A DNA stretch of 64,000 bases from Anastrepha obliqua (Eukaryota > Arthropoda > Insecta > Diptera > Tephritidae). A program made the translations under genes and the position numbers. Each line of letters begins with the position of its first letter. Position 1 is the first letter of the stretch. The notes under the pieces are model-generated. The model ran no database searches, was not told the origin of the DNA, and saw nothing but the letters and a program-made list of their open reading frames with translations. The stretch is from positions 36,802,001 to 36,866,000 of the forward strand of contig NC_072895.1 in the NCBI RefSeq assembly GCF_027943255.1, given 5' to 3'. Shown here in pieces: positions 22,284 to 33,559 of the stretch.

Positions 22284-22740
22284 TACGGCATTAGATCCAA
22301 AAACTACTGTTCCCACTGTAAAAGATGGTGTGGGTGCATTAATTTTCATTGCAGGCATAATGGATAGAAAAACTTGCATCAATATTTTAAAGGAAAACCT
22401 CAAAAAAAAAAAAAAACCTCAGAAACTGAACTTGGGTACATCATACACCCTCCAAGACCACAATGATCTCGAACACATGGACAACGATGTCCGGATGCGA
22501 TTTGCACATAATACGTCACATATTCCCCCATATCCCCACAGTCATCAGATCTTAACCCGTTCGAGCACCTGTGAGATGAACTGGAGCGAAGGCTGTGAAA
22601 GAGGTGCACTATCAGCAAATTCGAATTAAGGGCAGAATGGAATTGTAAGAGTGGCAAACTATGGGGGAGGAAAGTACCAAAAACTTGGTGCATTCGATGC
22701 TAAATCAGCTGAATGCTGTTATATACAAGTAAAACGAAAT
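22284..22740 (+). pseudogene. Decayed Tc1-like transposase fragment
   Basis: Frames at 22300-22740 show TVPTVKDGVGALIFIAGIMD, then a poly(A) expansion, LGTSYTLQDHNDLEHMDND (second catalytic Asp lost or shifted) and a scrambled SPDLNP-type region. The end ELRAEWN and LVHSMLNQLNAVIYK is typical of Tc1 C-termini. No inverted repeats recognised. Confidence 0.6.
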
Positions 22741-23129
22741 GGTGAACCAACAAAATACAAAATTTGTGCATTTAGTTGCTCTTTTAATATAAAGTAAGAA
22801 GTGCGACTATATTTCATTCGATGTGACAAAGGTACTTGCTTAATTCCATGAATTAATGTGTTTTAACTCTTGTGATTTTTATTCACCCTATGTCATTACA
22901 AAAAAACAAAAACCAAAATAAATAAATAGCAAAATAATAAATTAGATAAAATATGTCCATATACTATCGCTCCACCTTAAAGTGAATACAGACAATTAAT
23001 AGGGCGCAATTAATGAACTTTAATTAATACAGATATATAAATATTTTTGAATCTTTGTCTAGTTCACAATTTTACCTGCCAGCCAATATTGCCCCACCGT
23101 AAACGAAATGAGTGACAATAAGAAATATA
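22741..23129. other. Unassigned spacer
   Basis: AT-rich; nothing recognised. Confidence 0.4.
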
Positions 23130-23986
23130 AAGGGTTTCCCAATAAGAGGTGTTATTTTGGTAAAATATCAATGGTTTCGTTGCTTGTGTAGCACGTAGCG
23201 CCGTCTTGTTAAAAATAAACGTTGTCCAGATCAATAACATCCAATTCCGGCCATAAAAAATCGTTAATCATCTCTCGATAGCGCAATCCATTCTCGTAAC
23301 TGTTTAAGGCTTTTCAACAATAACTCTTGGATTTTCTGAGCCCCAGATCCGACAATTTTAATTGTTGACGAAGCCACCGAGGTGGAAATGAGCCTCATTA
23401 CTCAAGATGTTTTCGATGAAATTCCGGATCATTTTCATGCATTTCAACGACCCAATTAGCAAAGACATGACGTTGTTGATGATCGGCCAGGTTGAGTTCT
23501 TGTGTTAACTGGATTTTATAAGCTTTAAGACCCAAATGTTTATGCAAAATACGGTGTAATGTCGTTTGTGGAATACCTAATTCCAAAGAACGACGAGCAA
23601 TGGAGAAACCCGGGTTTTCTTCAACACTTTCGGCTACAACAGCAACATTTTCGGTTGTTCTTGAGCGACGTGCCCGGGTTTTATTTTTCACATCACTAAC
23701 TTGTCCCAACAGCTCGAATTTTTTCACCAATTTCTGTATTGCGTTCCGACAAGGTGCTTCACGATGACCCAAAAATGTTCGAGTTTTACGAACCGTCTTT
23801 GCCAAATTTTCGCCATTTTTTTAGTGAATTTTAATAATTTCAATGCGTTGTTTAAGCGTGTATCGTGCGCGTTTTTATTAATGGCGTAGTTTCTACTTGT
23901 CAAATATCAAAAAATGACAGCTTCAAAAGTGACATTTTCCAAAATAATGGGCTATTCAAAATAACACCTGCTATTGGGAAACCTTT
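23130..23986 (-). mobile_element. Mariner-type element (DD41D-like), 3' half deleted
   Basis: Inverted ends AAGGGTTTCCCAATAAG and AAAGGTTTCCCAATAGC, flanked by TA. The minus-strand frame 23805-23398 encodes 135 residues of N-terminal paired-like DNA-binding domain (RRSRTTENVAVVAESVEENP; LGIPQTTLHRILHKHLGLKA) up to WVVEMHENDPEF. Sequence beyond the frame, with frameshifts, reaches the second catalytic block (QQDGATCYTSNE) and then stops at the terminal repeat, so the third Asp and C-terminus are gone. This is complementary to the copy at 3535-4069, which kept the other half. Confidence 0.85.
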
Positions 23987-23997
23987 TAGATAGCCAG

Positions 23998-24125
23998 CTT
24001 TTCATTGGTCATACAATGGTTTAGAGAGAACCAAGAAGAGGAAGGATAGGCTAGTTCCGGTGATATCATAAGGGGCCCTAACTGGGCAAGGTACGTCGAA
24101 GGACAGCCACTTCACCTAACCTATA
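23998..24125 (+). repeat. Possible LINE 3' tail
   Basis: A short segment ends CACCTAACCTATAG, similar in style to the TAACC tails of the I-like LINEs at 15104 and 37802. No coding match. Confidence 0.3.
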
Positions 24126-24622
24126 GTATATACTTACATATATACATATCGTCGAAGTTGCTACACATGACACCAATACATAAAGGCATTCACTATGTAA
24201 ATCACATAACGAACCACAACCCAAATCTGTTTTCATTAGACTGTTATTTCTAAAATTTTATGAATTTTTTTTATTTACATATTTCAGTATGCAAGTCCAT
24301 TCTATGCCGGGGAAGTAAATTTTGTTATCAGCAAATAGAATTCGTGGCGACTTTTACACCGATTATGTATTCTGCGCACAATTGTGACCGCTGTTTTGCC
24401 AGCAAATGTTTGTTTACTTTTTGAAAAAAAGAATTAAAAAATAGAAATTAAAATTAAATTACCCTTTATGTAGATATGTAAATCGAAAGGACTATTACAA
24501 CATCGACAGTGAGTTTTAAATGGAAAACTTCAAATTTTGTTCGTAGTTCGTTTCGTTTGAATTCATTTCCAACATTTGCTAAATTCATAAAAATTAATTA
24601 ATCACCACTTAAATAAACTACA
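24126..24622. other. Unassigned spacer
   Basis: AT-rich, no gene seen. Confidence 0.4.
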
Positions 24623-24813
24623 AGGTGACACAAAATTAATCATCTAATTTTTTTTTGGCATACATTTTTTAATAAATAAAAAAATGATTACGAGTGATGG
24701 AAATCTTTATTTTGACTCCATGTCAGCGAATGTTTTTCAGTTTGTATACGGCAGCCGTCTATTTCACAACTGGCAACTATGACTGTCGTACGGTGATTAA
24801 TTCTACGCCATCC
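24623..24813. repeat. Short MITE, copy A
   Basis: Ends AAGGTGACACAAAATTAATCA and GGATGGCGTAGAATTAATCA are inverted; the interior (TGGAAATCTTTATTTTGAC, TTTGTATACGGCAGC) matches 27694-27916. Non-coding. Confidence 0.7.
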
Positions 24814-24951
24814 ATTGATCTCATCCAAAGTGTTGTCATTCGTCAGACTTGTTAGGAAGTTTTTTTAAGCCTTAATTTCAGTTTTCAAAATTACCATTCG
24901 GTTTTGTCAAAAGAAAAACGCAGTCGATTTCCGCTCCGTAGATATGTAATT

Positions 24952-26619
24952 TTTCTGTAAGAACAAATACTTCGATCTGGTGACTGACATACAGAGCAAT
25001 CTTAAATTATGGAGGGAACACTTCTCGAACCTGTTAAATAGTGATAGCTGTGCATGTCAGAGAGAATGTGAAGATACCGATACCCCAATCGTTGCCGACG
25101 GAATTGTCGTTCCGCTACCCAACCATGACGAGGTAAGAATAGCGATAACGCGGCTAAAGAACAACAAAGCCGCGGGCGTCGACGGACTGCCGGCGGAGCT
25201 ATACAAACATGGCGCTGGGGAGCTGGTAAGGTGCATGCATCAGCTTCTATGCAAAATATGGTCGGATGAAAGCATGCCTGCCGATTGGAATTTAAGTGTG
25301 CTCTGCCCAATCCATAAGAAGGGCGATCCAGCAATTTGTGCCAATTACCGCGGGATTAGTCTTCTAAATATCGCCTATAAGGTTCTAGCGAGCGTATTGT
25401 GTAAAAGGCTGAAGCCTATCGTCAACCAACTGATTGTACCTTATCAGTGTGGCTTTAGATCTGGAAAGTCCAAATATTCACAATGCGTCAAATCTTGGAA
25501 AATTCCCATGAAAGGAGAATCGACACACACCATCTTTTCGTCGATTTCAAAGCTGCATTTGACAGTACGAAGAGGAGTTATCTGTATACCGCGATGGCTG
25601 AATTTGGTATCCCCGCAAAACTAATACGGCTAGCAAGATGACGTTGCTCAACACCAGCAGCGCCGTCAGAATTGGGAAGGACCTCTCCGAACCGTTTGAT
25701 ACCAAACGAGGTTTCAGAAATGGTGACTCGCTGTCGTGTGACTTCTTTAACCTGATGTTGGAAAGGATCGTACGAGCCGCAGAATTTAATCGCTCAGGCA
25801 CAATTTTTTATAAGAGCGTACAATTATTGGTGTATTCAGACGATATTGCCATCATCGGCCTTATCGGCGCGATTGCTGTTAGTTCTGCAATGAAGCAAAG
25901 CGAATGGGTTTGGTGGTGAACGAAGACAAAACGAAGTACCTTCTGTCATCAAACAAATGGTCGGCGCACTCGCGTATCGGCACTCACCTCACTGTTGACA
26001 GCTACATATGATCTCGAGGTTGTAATGGACTTCGTTTATTTAGGAATCAGCATTAACACCGATAACAAAGTCAGCCTTGAAATCCAACGTAGAATCTCTC
26101 TTGCCAACAAGTGCTACTTTGGACTTAGTAGGCAACTGATCAGTAAGGTCCTCTCTCGACGAACAAAACTAACACTCTACAAGACTCTCATCATGCCCGT
26201 CCTAACGTATGGCGCAGAAGCTTGGACGATGGTAACATCCGATGAAGCGACGCTTGGAGTGTTTGAGAGAAAGATTATGAGCAAGATTGTTGGACCATTG
26301 CACGTTGGCAGCGGCGAATATCGCAGACGATGGAACGATGAGCTGTATAAGCTTTACGACGACATAGACATAGCGCAGCGAATAAAGATCCAGCGGCTAC
26401 GCTGGCTGGGTCATGTTGTCCGAATGGATACAAACGCTCCGGCTCTGAAAGTATTCGATGCGGTACCAGCTGGTGGTAGCAGAGGAAGAGGAAGGCCTCC
26501 TCTGCGTTGGAAAGATCAGGTGGAGAAGGACTTGGCTTCACTTGGTGTGTCCAATTGGCGCCGGTTAGCACGAGAAAGAAACGACTGGCGCGTTATCGCG
26601 CCAATTAAGAAGAAGAAGA
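24952..26619 (+). mobile_element. RTE-type LINE copy A (5' truncated)
   Basis: A 10 bp duplication ATATGTAATT flanks the insert (24942-24951 and 26620-26629), and the 3' end is (AAG)n, as expected for RTE. Three frames follow each other: 24980-25624 has the RT start (LKNNKAAGVDGLPAELY; ANYRGISLLNIAYKVL; PYQCGFRSGKS). 25638-25919 has the RT middle, with the catalytic box reading VYSDDIAIIG where YADD is usual. 25995-26627 has the thumb and C-terminal domain (TKLTLYKTLIMPVLTYGAE; IKIQRLRWLGHVVRMD; GRGRPPLRWKDQVEKDL). At least two frameshifts and a small deletion make it dead. The endonuclease is missing here but present in copy B. Confidence 0.9.
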
Positions 26620-26639
26620 ATATGTAATTAAAAACTTTT

Positions 26640-27693
26640 TTCATCTTCATCTTCTTAATATAGAAAAAAAAAACGATTACAGTAATAAATTGGCCATTAA
26701 TTTTAATACAAAGTTGATTTACATTTAACAAAACTATAAAATTATTAGAAATAATAATATTTTATGGTAACTGTTTCTGCTTTGTGCTGTTGACCTTAAT
26801 CTTGTCCACTCTCTTATGTTACGTAAACAAGACATTTGCTACCTTCGAGTTTACCTTGCACAATCAGTTGCAACCACTCATTTTTGGGTTACTGGAAATG
26901 AAAATAATAAAGCAAATCCTTGTACAACCCTGAGAATTATTATGAATTCAAAGAAAAGTGCAGAAGAAGAAATACATTTTCGATAAAATGAATTCGCTGC
27001 CGGATTCTATATTAAGGAAATCAGAAGAGTCAACAACAAGAAGAGTAAAACCGCGGGAGAGTATGACTCTTGGCTGCAAATACAATGGATGAGGCTCTTG
27101 AAAAATGATCCTTAAAAAATGTTCTATAAACTTCTTCAGATTATTTGAAATTTCACGTTTCGGACTTTCACCAAAAAGAAGAAGACCAAAAATATACGGA
27201 AGTGTTAAACTATATTACTTCCATTATACACCAGCACTAAACCAGTAACAGAAGAAAAACATAAGTTTCAGTTTTTCAGCAACATTTTAAGAATATTAAA
27301 AACTCGAAATGGTAAAAATGGACTACTTTTCCTAAATAAATGTTCATGAATTATTTCATTAAAGTTATTGTTTCAAATAAAATTCATAGTTCTTTAGTGC
27401 TTTAAGTCACTTAAAGGACATTTAGCTAATAATGGTCGCAGTCAATTCGAAGTTCAAAAACAACATTTTCGCGAGAAACTCACACAATATTCCGTTTTCA
27501 TAATGAATTCTGGTTAATCAAGACTAATAAGTTTGTACTTTTAAATAAAAAGGTCGCATAATGTAAAAATATTTTTTTAATTTATTCAAATGCAATTCAT
27601 TAAATAGCTCGAAACAAGAAATATTTGAAAATATATGACCTAAACCACTCTCATAATTATGGGCAAATATGTAAACATATTGTACATTATAAC
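26640..27693. other. Unassigned stretch
   Basis: AT-rich, no gene or repeat boundary recognised. Confidence 0.4.
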
Positions 27694-27916
27694 GGTGGCG
27701 CAAAATTAATCATCTAATTTCGTTTTTGAATAACTTTTTTTATTAAATATTATTTTATAATGGAAATCTTTATTTTGACCTTGATGTGCTCCATTGTTTG
27801 TCGGTTTGTATACGGCAGCTATCTAGTTCACAAGTGTCAAACATGATTGACATATGACCCTTTTTACAAAAGTTATATATTAAATCTTCCGATAGGGTGA
27901 TTAATTTTGCGCCACC
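27694..27916. repeat. Short MITE, copy B
   Basis: Ends GGTGGCGCAAAATTAATCA at both sides in inverted orientation (the right end reads TGATTAATTTTGCGCCACC). Interior shared with copy A at 24623-24813. This copy is better preserved. Confidence 0.8.
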
Positions 27917-29050
27917 TTGCATATCCATCTTCTTCTTCGTTTATTTAGAAAATTCCTGTTTACAACAATATATTTGGATAACTTTTGCTGTAGCTTAGGG
28001 GATTCGTATGTATGTGCAGCATTCGTCACATCTCTTCGATGGCCTCCCGGGTGGTCAGTGTGGATTATTCAGCCGTTCATCGTTGTGCTTGCTATTCGTT
28101 CTCTGGACATTCTGTCCTCTCAAACGCCTCATATTAGCACAAAAACGCAGTTTATTAATTACTTGACAACGACAATATTTGACAATTTTTCCTTTTTCTG
28201 AACCACCATTTCTACCTTAACCATATTTCCATTTACTACGACTTTTATTGCTACATCTAGCAAAATAACAAATACATAGTTGGGAATAGAAGAGCCATAA
28301 AGGAATATCCCCAAATTTTGCCTACCAAATAAATGCACACAGTTAAGATTCATTTAATTTGGCTTTATGTATTATTCTTAAATCTCATCTCAATTGATCC
28401 AATGAGTAAGTAATAGGTAGAGTCATTATCACGAAATTTTTGGCAAACGTAAGACGAGCGTAAGCATACGTGTGTTGAGTGTACTGCTCGCGCGAGTAAG
28501 CTTTGCCGACCTCTGCTTTAAATTGAAAATTATGTAGAATTTTGATTATATGTATATGTATTTTTAAATGTAGTCATCAACAATTTTCTGAAAATATGTA
28601 AGTTATAACTGTCAAAGCGAATTCATACACCTAAGATTGCTTTGACAATCTGAAAGCCAAAAGCAAAAACAAGATTCATGTAAATTTTATTTTTGTATGT
28701 ACTTGAATAGATTCGCTTGGAGAGTGCCATTCTAATTGATTTTACGGCAAATCGACGCCTCACATACAAAATAGTTTTTATTCGAGGCTGTGACTCTATG
28801 TTATTATTCACTCAATGATTATGGCGGTGTTTCGATTTTTTATCTTAAAGTATGTATGTATGTCCATAGAAATGTGTATTTATTGCTTCGTATATTCCAC
28901 TCTTCCGTACGGCCGCTCACCAACTATTAACATATACAGCCACATTTACATATGTATGTTTATAAATAAGTACCACTATAGTGATGAATGTATTCGTTAG
29001 TTCTCTCTTACAGCTAAACTTTGGCATTCAGTAGAAAATTATTGAGCACT
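27917..29050. other. Unassigned stretch downstream of the host gene
   Basis: No gene supported. AATAAA on the minus strand at 28879-28884 could serve the gene at 29059-29625. A short (ATGT)n tract lies at 28850-28862. Confidence 0.35.
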
Positions 29051-29058
29051 TGGTATAT

Positions 29059-29625
29059 TTACACGTGCACTGGTATAATTTCTTTATTAAGCGTCTGGAT
29101 CACGTGAGCAAGTCTTCGCGCATTTGTTATTTTCCAGGTCACGAAGGCAATTGTGTAGATAAAGAATCCAATTCCTGTAATTAATAAAATTCATATTTGA
29201 TTCAAATGTCAGGTTCCGGAGAGTGGTTTAAATATTAGACTTTCGACCGCTCACTACTCACATCATTTCACATGAACATGCATATGTATGTATGTATATG
29301 TATGAGTGTATGTTTGTATATGACCTACCCAAGAGAAGAATAGCCTCTGAAGTTTGATCGTGTAGTGTCTTAGAAACCGCGCACAGAAGAATTAATCCGC
29401 TGAGTAAGCAAAACGATCCCACCAGTGCTGTTAAAGTAATGATTATTAGAACTGGATCACTTAGCGCATAATCACAAGAGGAATGACTCAAGGAACTCTG
29501 TGTTGTTTCACTGAAAAGCAGTTGCGTTTACTTTAAGTGGGCAATTTGCTGAATTTTTATATTTTACTGAGTCAATCTTACCAAGATTGTGTGTAACGAA
29601 TACCCGGAATACGTCTTATATTCAT
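29059..29625 (-). CDS. Three-exon host gene, 113-residue two-pass membrane protein
   Basis: Coding exons on the minus strand are 29625-29582, 29510-29329 and 29174-29059. All four splice sites fit: donors G|GTAAGA and G|GTAGGT, acceptors TTTTCAG| and ATTACAG|, and phases match exactly (14 codons+2, 1+60 codons+1, 2+stop). The protein begins MNIRRIPGIRYTQSCETT, then has two hydrophobic segments at residues 35-60 (VLIIITLTALVGSFCLLSGL) and 71-88 (AILLLGIGFFIYTIAF), and ends in a basic tail (WKITNARRLAHVIQTLNK). No stop codons or frameshifts and introns of 71 and 154 bases make it a far better gene model than anything else here. I do not recognise the family. Five-prime exons further upstream cannot be excluded. 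Confidence 0.65.
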
Positions 29626-29629
29626 GGTT

Positions 29630-30184
29630 GCCGTATTATAACTGATCGGCTTTCGGTTTCATCTGAATAAGTTGGTGGATGTGTGAGTACATGGAAACTA
29701 ATGTGAATGCATTTTTATTTAGCCGGAACACTTTTCATTGTGTTTCCTGTGTTTGAGTTGCACAACGAGGACGTCTGTTTGCATTTCGGCCGTTAAAAAT
29801 AGGCGGGAGTGTGCCGTTTCGTGTTTTCTTTTTAGTTGGGGACCGAGAAGTTGCTATAGCTGAATGAAGTGATTCCAAAAATAGATTACTTCGCTCGTGC
29901 CAACTCGCGACGGATTGTACTGATGAGAAGAAATACATATACTCCACATCGTTTTTGTGAGTGCCTGCATGTGGGTATACTTAAGTAGTTGTATGTGAGG
30001 ATGTGTTTTCTTATGTAGGTACCTACATATGTATGTACGTTCCAGATGCGAGTTGAAATACATATGTATGTACTTAAACATGCCTACATACATATGCGTA
30101 TATATTGCTCCACTGAGGCAGACTTTATTTTGGTGCTTAAAAACAAACGAGGTTCAATTTTAGCTAAGATTAAAATATTTATTA
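29630..30184. other. Upstream region of the host gene, (ATGT)n tracts
   Basis: No gene supported; several ATGT/ACAT stretches at 30010-30100. A promoter for the 29059-29625 gene should lie here, but I see no clear TATA box. Confidence 0.4.
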
Positions 30185-31057
30185 TAGGGTGGGCCATGTA
30201 AAATGTGCTTTTTGAATCGGCTAAAAAAAAAACTAATCAATATTTTTTCAAACTTTTTTTTTTTTTTGAAGATTGAACATTATCATTTATGAATGAAAAA
30301 TAATATCGTTCAAATGACTGTCACGACTGGCTTTACAGTAGACCATTCGATCAACCCAATTTTTAAGCACATTTTCGATTGTTTGGGCTCCAATTTCATG
30401 AATGGCAACTTCGATTTTGTGTTTTAAAGCATCAATCGTCTCTGGATGGTTCACATAGCATTTGTCCTTAACGGCTCCCTACAAAAAATCGCCCAACGGG
30501 CTTAAATCGCAGCTCCGAGGCGGCCAATTGATATCGGAATTCAAAAACGGTAGCCAAAAGTTCGAGTGTAACTTTGACAGTGTGACAAGTTGCACCGTCC
30601 CGTTGAAACCAAATGTCGTTCATGTCATCTTCTTCAATTTTTGGAAACAACTCGTTGAGCATGTCACGGTAACGCTCGCCATTTACTGTAACCGCGACTC
30701 CTCGCTCATTTTCGAAAAAAAAATGGCCCGATGATGCCGCCAGACCAAAAACCGCACCAAACAGTGACTCGTTGTGGATGCATTTGTTTCTCTATAGTAA
30801 CGTGTGGATTTTCTGAGCCCCAAATCCGACAATTTTGCTTATTGACGTAGCCACCGATGTGAGAATCAGAAAAGAAGAAGACTCACCACTTTGGAAATAG
30901 GTTTTCAATATTTCCCAATTTTGTTCAAGCGTATACCGTCCCATTTCGTAAATGTCAAACCTTTAAGTAAATTATGAACACATTTCACATGTCATTTGTG
31001 TTACCATTCTCAAAAACATAGGTGGTTCAAAAAGCAAACGCTATATGGCCCACCCTG
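30185..31057 (-). mobile_element. Mariner-type element (DD41D-like), internally deleted and frameshifted
   Basis: Inverted ends TAGGGTGGGCCATGTAAAAT and CAGGGTGGGCCATATAGCG, flanked by TA. On the minus strand blocks of transposase are readable: GRYTLEQNWEILKTYFQ at the N-terminus, an [18 protein letters not shown] block with the first catalytic Asp, IWFQRDGATCHTVKVTLELL with the second, and ISNWPPRSCDLSPLG-type text near the third. The 64-residue frame at 30662-30468 is the second-Asp block. The remaining C-terminal part is readable nearly to 30290 on that strand with breaks. Non-functional. Confidence 0.8.
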
Positions 31058-31059
31058 TA

Positions 31060-31540
31060 TTATTTTATTATTAGCTCTACATACAAACATATATATGCAT
31101 TTATGTATTTATATGTATGTAAGTACAATAATAAAACTAATTTGTACACAAACAATTACTAGTTGTAAGGGCCTACGACTCATTTCGAAATGTATGTATG
31201 TATGTACATTCGTATGTTCTGTGAATCAAACAGTTAGTTCAAATTGTTGTTGAATAATTCAACTTTTAATCCAGTTGACGAGCTCGTTGCTTCGTTGCCT
31301 AACAGTTTTACATATATTTTGTTTTGGTAAGTCGCACGAAGCGCCGCAGTGGTGAGCTTTACAATTTGATCCGTATTTGGCCAAATAACAATCACCTGTT
31401 TGACAATCGGCATTTGATGACCAAACTAACAGAAATCAGTCAATTAGGTCATTTACATCACAGACAAATTTGTCGAACTGCCAACTAACCAATCGCCAAA
31501 GTAACGAACTTGGTGTGAGTGCCTCTGTCGTCAACGCATT
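31060..31540. other. Unassigned spacer with ATGT tracts
   Basis: ATGT-type microsatellite at 31107-31130 and 31190-31205. No gene seen. Confidence 0.4.
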
Positions 31541-31785
31541 CGACGCTGACTACTAATCGGAAGTGCACAGCTTCGAAACACCGGACACCAGTCGATGCAA
31601 GAAGCTTTCTCTAAGCATTCGCTCTTCGGTAGACAATGGCAATATATCCACTATGAAGTCAGAAAACTGGAGGCGGCCTAGAACTGCAGGTCCCTCCATT
31701 TGTCGAAAACATTAAGACACACACCACAAATAGGAGGAGGAGCACGGCCAACCAACAAAAAAGGCTGTAAACGCCAATTATTGCT
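31541..31785 (+). repeat. SINE, copy 2
   Basis: Shares the body CTGCAGGTCCCTCCATTTG, then AAACATTAAGACACACACCA and the tail AACGCCAATTA with the copy at 7738. The tRNA-like head is mutated (CACAGCTTCGAAACACCGG in place of the B box). Confidence 0.7.
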
Positions 31786-31794
31786 TCGATTACC

Positions 31795-31975
31795 TTAAAT
31801 TACCTAGCCGTCCCACTGGCTTTGCACTATGTCTATATCGCCGTAAAGCTCATATAGCTCATTACTCCATATCTACAATATAATCTTTCTCTTGTATACT
31901 CCAGAGGCCGCCTCATCGAATGTTGCCATCGTCCAATCTTGAGGGTCATACAATAGGATTGGCATTATAGGATAC
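31795..31975 (-). pseudogene. RTE reverse transcriptase remnant
   Basis: Minus strand reads PILLYDPQDWTMATFDEAAS and GVYKRKI, then NELYELYGDIDIVQ, paralleling PVLTYGAEAWTMVTSDEAT and DELYKLYDDIDIAQR of copy A at 26200-26380. Stops and a deletion are present. Confidence 0.65.
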
Positions 31976-32113
31976 TTTTCAACTGTGGTTTTGTTCATCG
32001 AGAATGGAATTTTCTGCCCAATTGCATACGTAGTCCAAAGTAGCACTGGTTAACAAAAGAGATTCTTCGTCAGATGTCAAATAAACGAAGTCTTTTAATA
32101 TTTTGAAATTATA

Positions 32114-32493
32114 AAGGGTGGTTAAATTTCAAGGGCCGATGTTGAATGTGAACCACACCTTAAAGTCAACGACACCGTTGGACTTTTTTCTTTCGGGTTA
32201 TTTGAAAGAAAAGGTGTACGTTGATAAGCCAGCAAGAATTCAAGAGCTAAAGGATGAGATAATTCGGCACATTAACGGCATAGAATCTCAATTATGTCTC
32301 AGCGTCATCGAAAATTTGGACCATCGGATGAAGGTGTGCCGCCGAGACCGGAGCGGCTATTTGGCCGATATTTTCTTTCATACGTAATTCAGCCATACCA
32401 ATATTGTCATAATAAAGAGAAATGACAATCATTTCTTAAAAAAATTGTATTTTATTCAAAATCAGCACCGGCCCTTAAAACTTAACTACCCTT
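32114..32493 (+). mobile_element. Internally deleted mariner-type element (380 bp)
   Basis: Inverted ends AAGGGTGGTTAAATTTCAAG and AAGGGTAGTTAAGTTTTAAG, with TA on both sides. After the left end only the transposase C-terminus remains: TPLDFFLSGYLKEKVYVDK with the third catalytic Asp, then the tail to a stop at 32385-32387. The family Trp in FFLWGY is changed to Ser. N-terminus and the first two acids are deleted. Confidence 0.8.
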
Positions 32494-32499
32494 TACAAT

Positions 32500-33326
32500 A
32501 ACTGTCGATACTTACTTGTCAGGATGCGCTCGCGTTACCTGCTTGTTTCATACCCGACCGTACTTCGTCTTGTCCTCGATCATCCCCAGACCTATTCGAT
32601 TCGCTTATTTAACCAGCATAAAAAAGGCAGAGCTAATGGCGCAGTAATTGCGAGCGATTATAAGTAACAGAAACTGTAATGTCTTCTTAAATACGTCGTT
32701 TGCACGATTGACTGCTATAGCTCGAAAAATATGACTGGGCTCCTCTCTGAACGCAACACTCTCGCAGAATGGAGTGTTTGCTTGTGTGAAAAAGCCTTAA
32801 TTAATCCTGCAATAGGTGTGGCGGTAGCATACATTTGTGGTGGAAAAAGCTGCTTGATATATAAATGTGTGCGCCCTACTTAAAACCCCCAAGACCGGGT
32901 TGAACGATGAGTTTGAGCGACTAAATTTCGTTCAAATTTTTCAATTTGATGTTTGAAAGCTGGAAATCTGAACTACAGCGTCACCATTGATACCTAACAA
33001 AATATATTTTTGGCGTACTCAGCTGGTATTGGGGTCGTTGAACTTTTTATTGGTATTGGTTGCCAGTTTTTCTAGCTTGAAGAAGCAGTCAAAAGTAAAA
33101 CAAAACAGAAGTTACTTAATGCATAAAGAGCCCCCGCTTATTCGAGGTGTAACTTTGACTATTTACTAAGAAACCAAATTAACTACCACCAAATATGCCT
33201 GGCTTTAAAGCAAGAGAAGAATAAGTGGCAACAGGCGACGGGATAAGCGCCAATTTTTGTGCATTTAAAAAATATAGAAGTTTTAGCATTCTCTGCTAAC
33301 TCTGCAATTCATATTTCGAATATTAA
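32500..33326. other. Unassigned stretch
   Basis: No gene or repeat recognised. Confidence 0.35.
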
Positions 33327-33330
33327 TTAA

Positions 33331-33554
33331 ACCTCCGTTGGGCATCCGGGTCTGACCAGACTTTTTCGACTTTGAACGTGAATTTAAAATATTTCTATTA
33401 TAGCTGACGACTTGAGCTTCCTAGTAGTTTTCTAAAATAAAATTTTCTATCGATTTATTAGTATAACCCTTTAAAAAGGATCCTCGAATAGGACGAAAAA
33501 AGGCCAGACCCGGGTGACCAACCGAAGGTTTTAAAAAAGGTGTCCAATGGAGGG
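33331..33554. repeat. Short TTAA-flanked MITE
   Basis: TTAA at 33327-33330 and 33555-33558. Left end ACCTCCGTTGGGCATCCGGG and, inverted at the right, CCCTCCATTGGACACC; the inner part GGTCACCCGGGTCTGGCC at 33503-33520 (minus) matches the left arm again after an insert of about 20 bases. Non-coding. Confidence 0.65.
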
Positions 33555-33559
33555 TTAAA

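Noticed and set aside
29735..30093. Minus-strand frames upstream of the host gene as extra exons
   Set aside because: They lack matching splice sites to exon 1, and the exon 1 ATG already has a plausible start.
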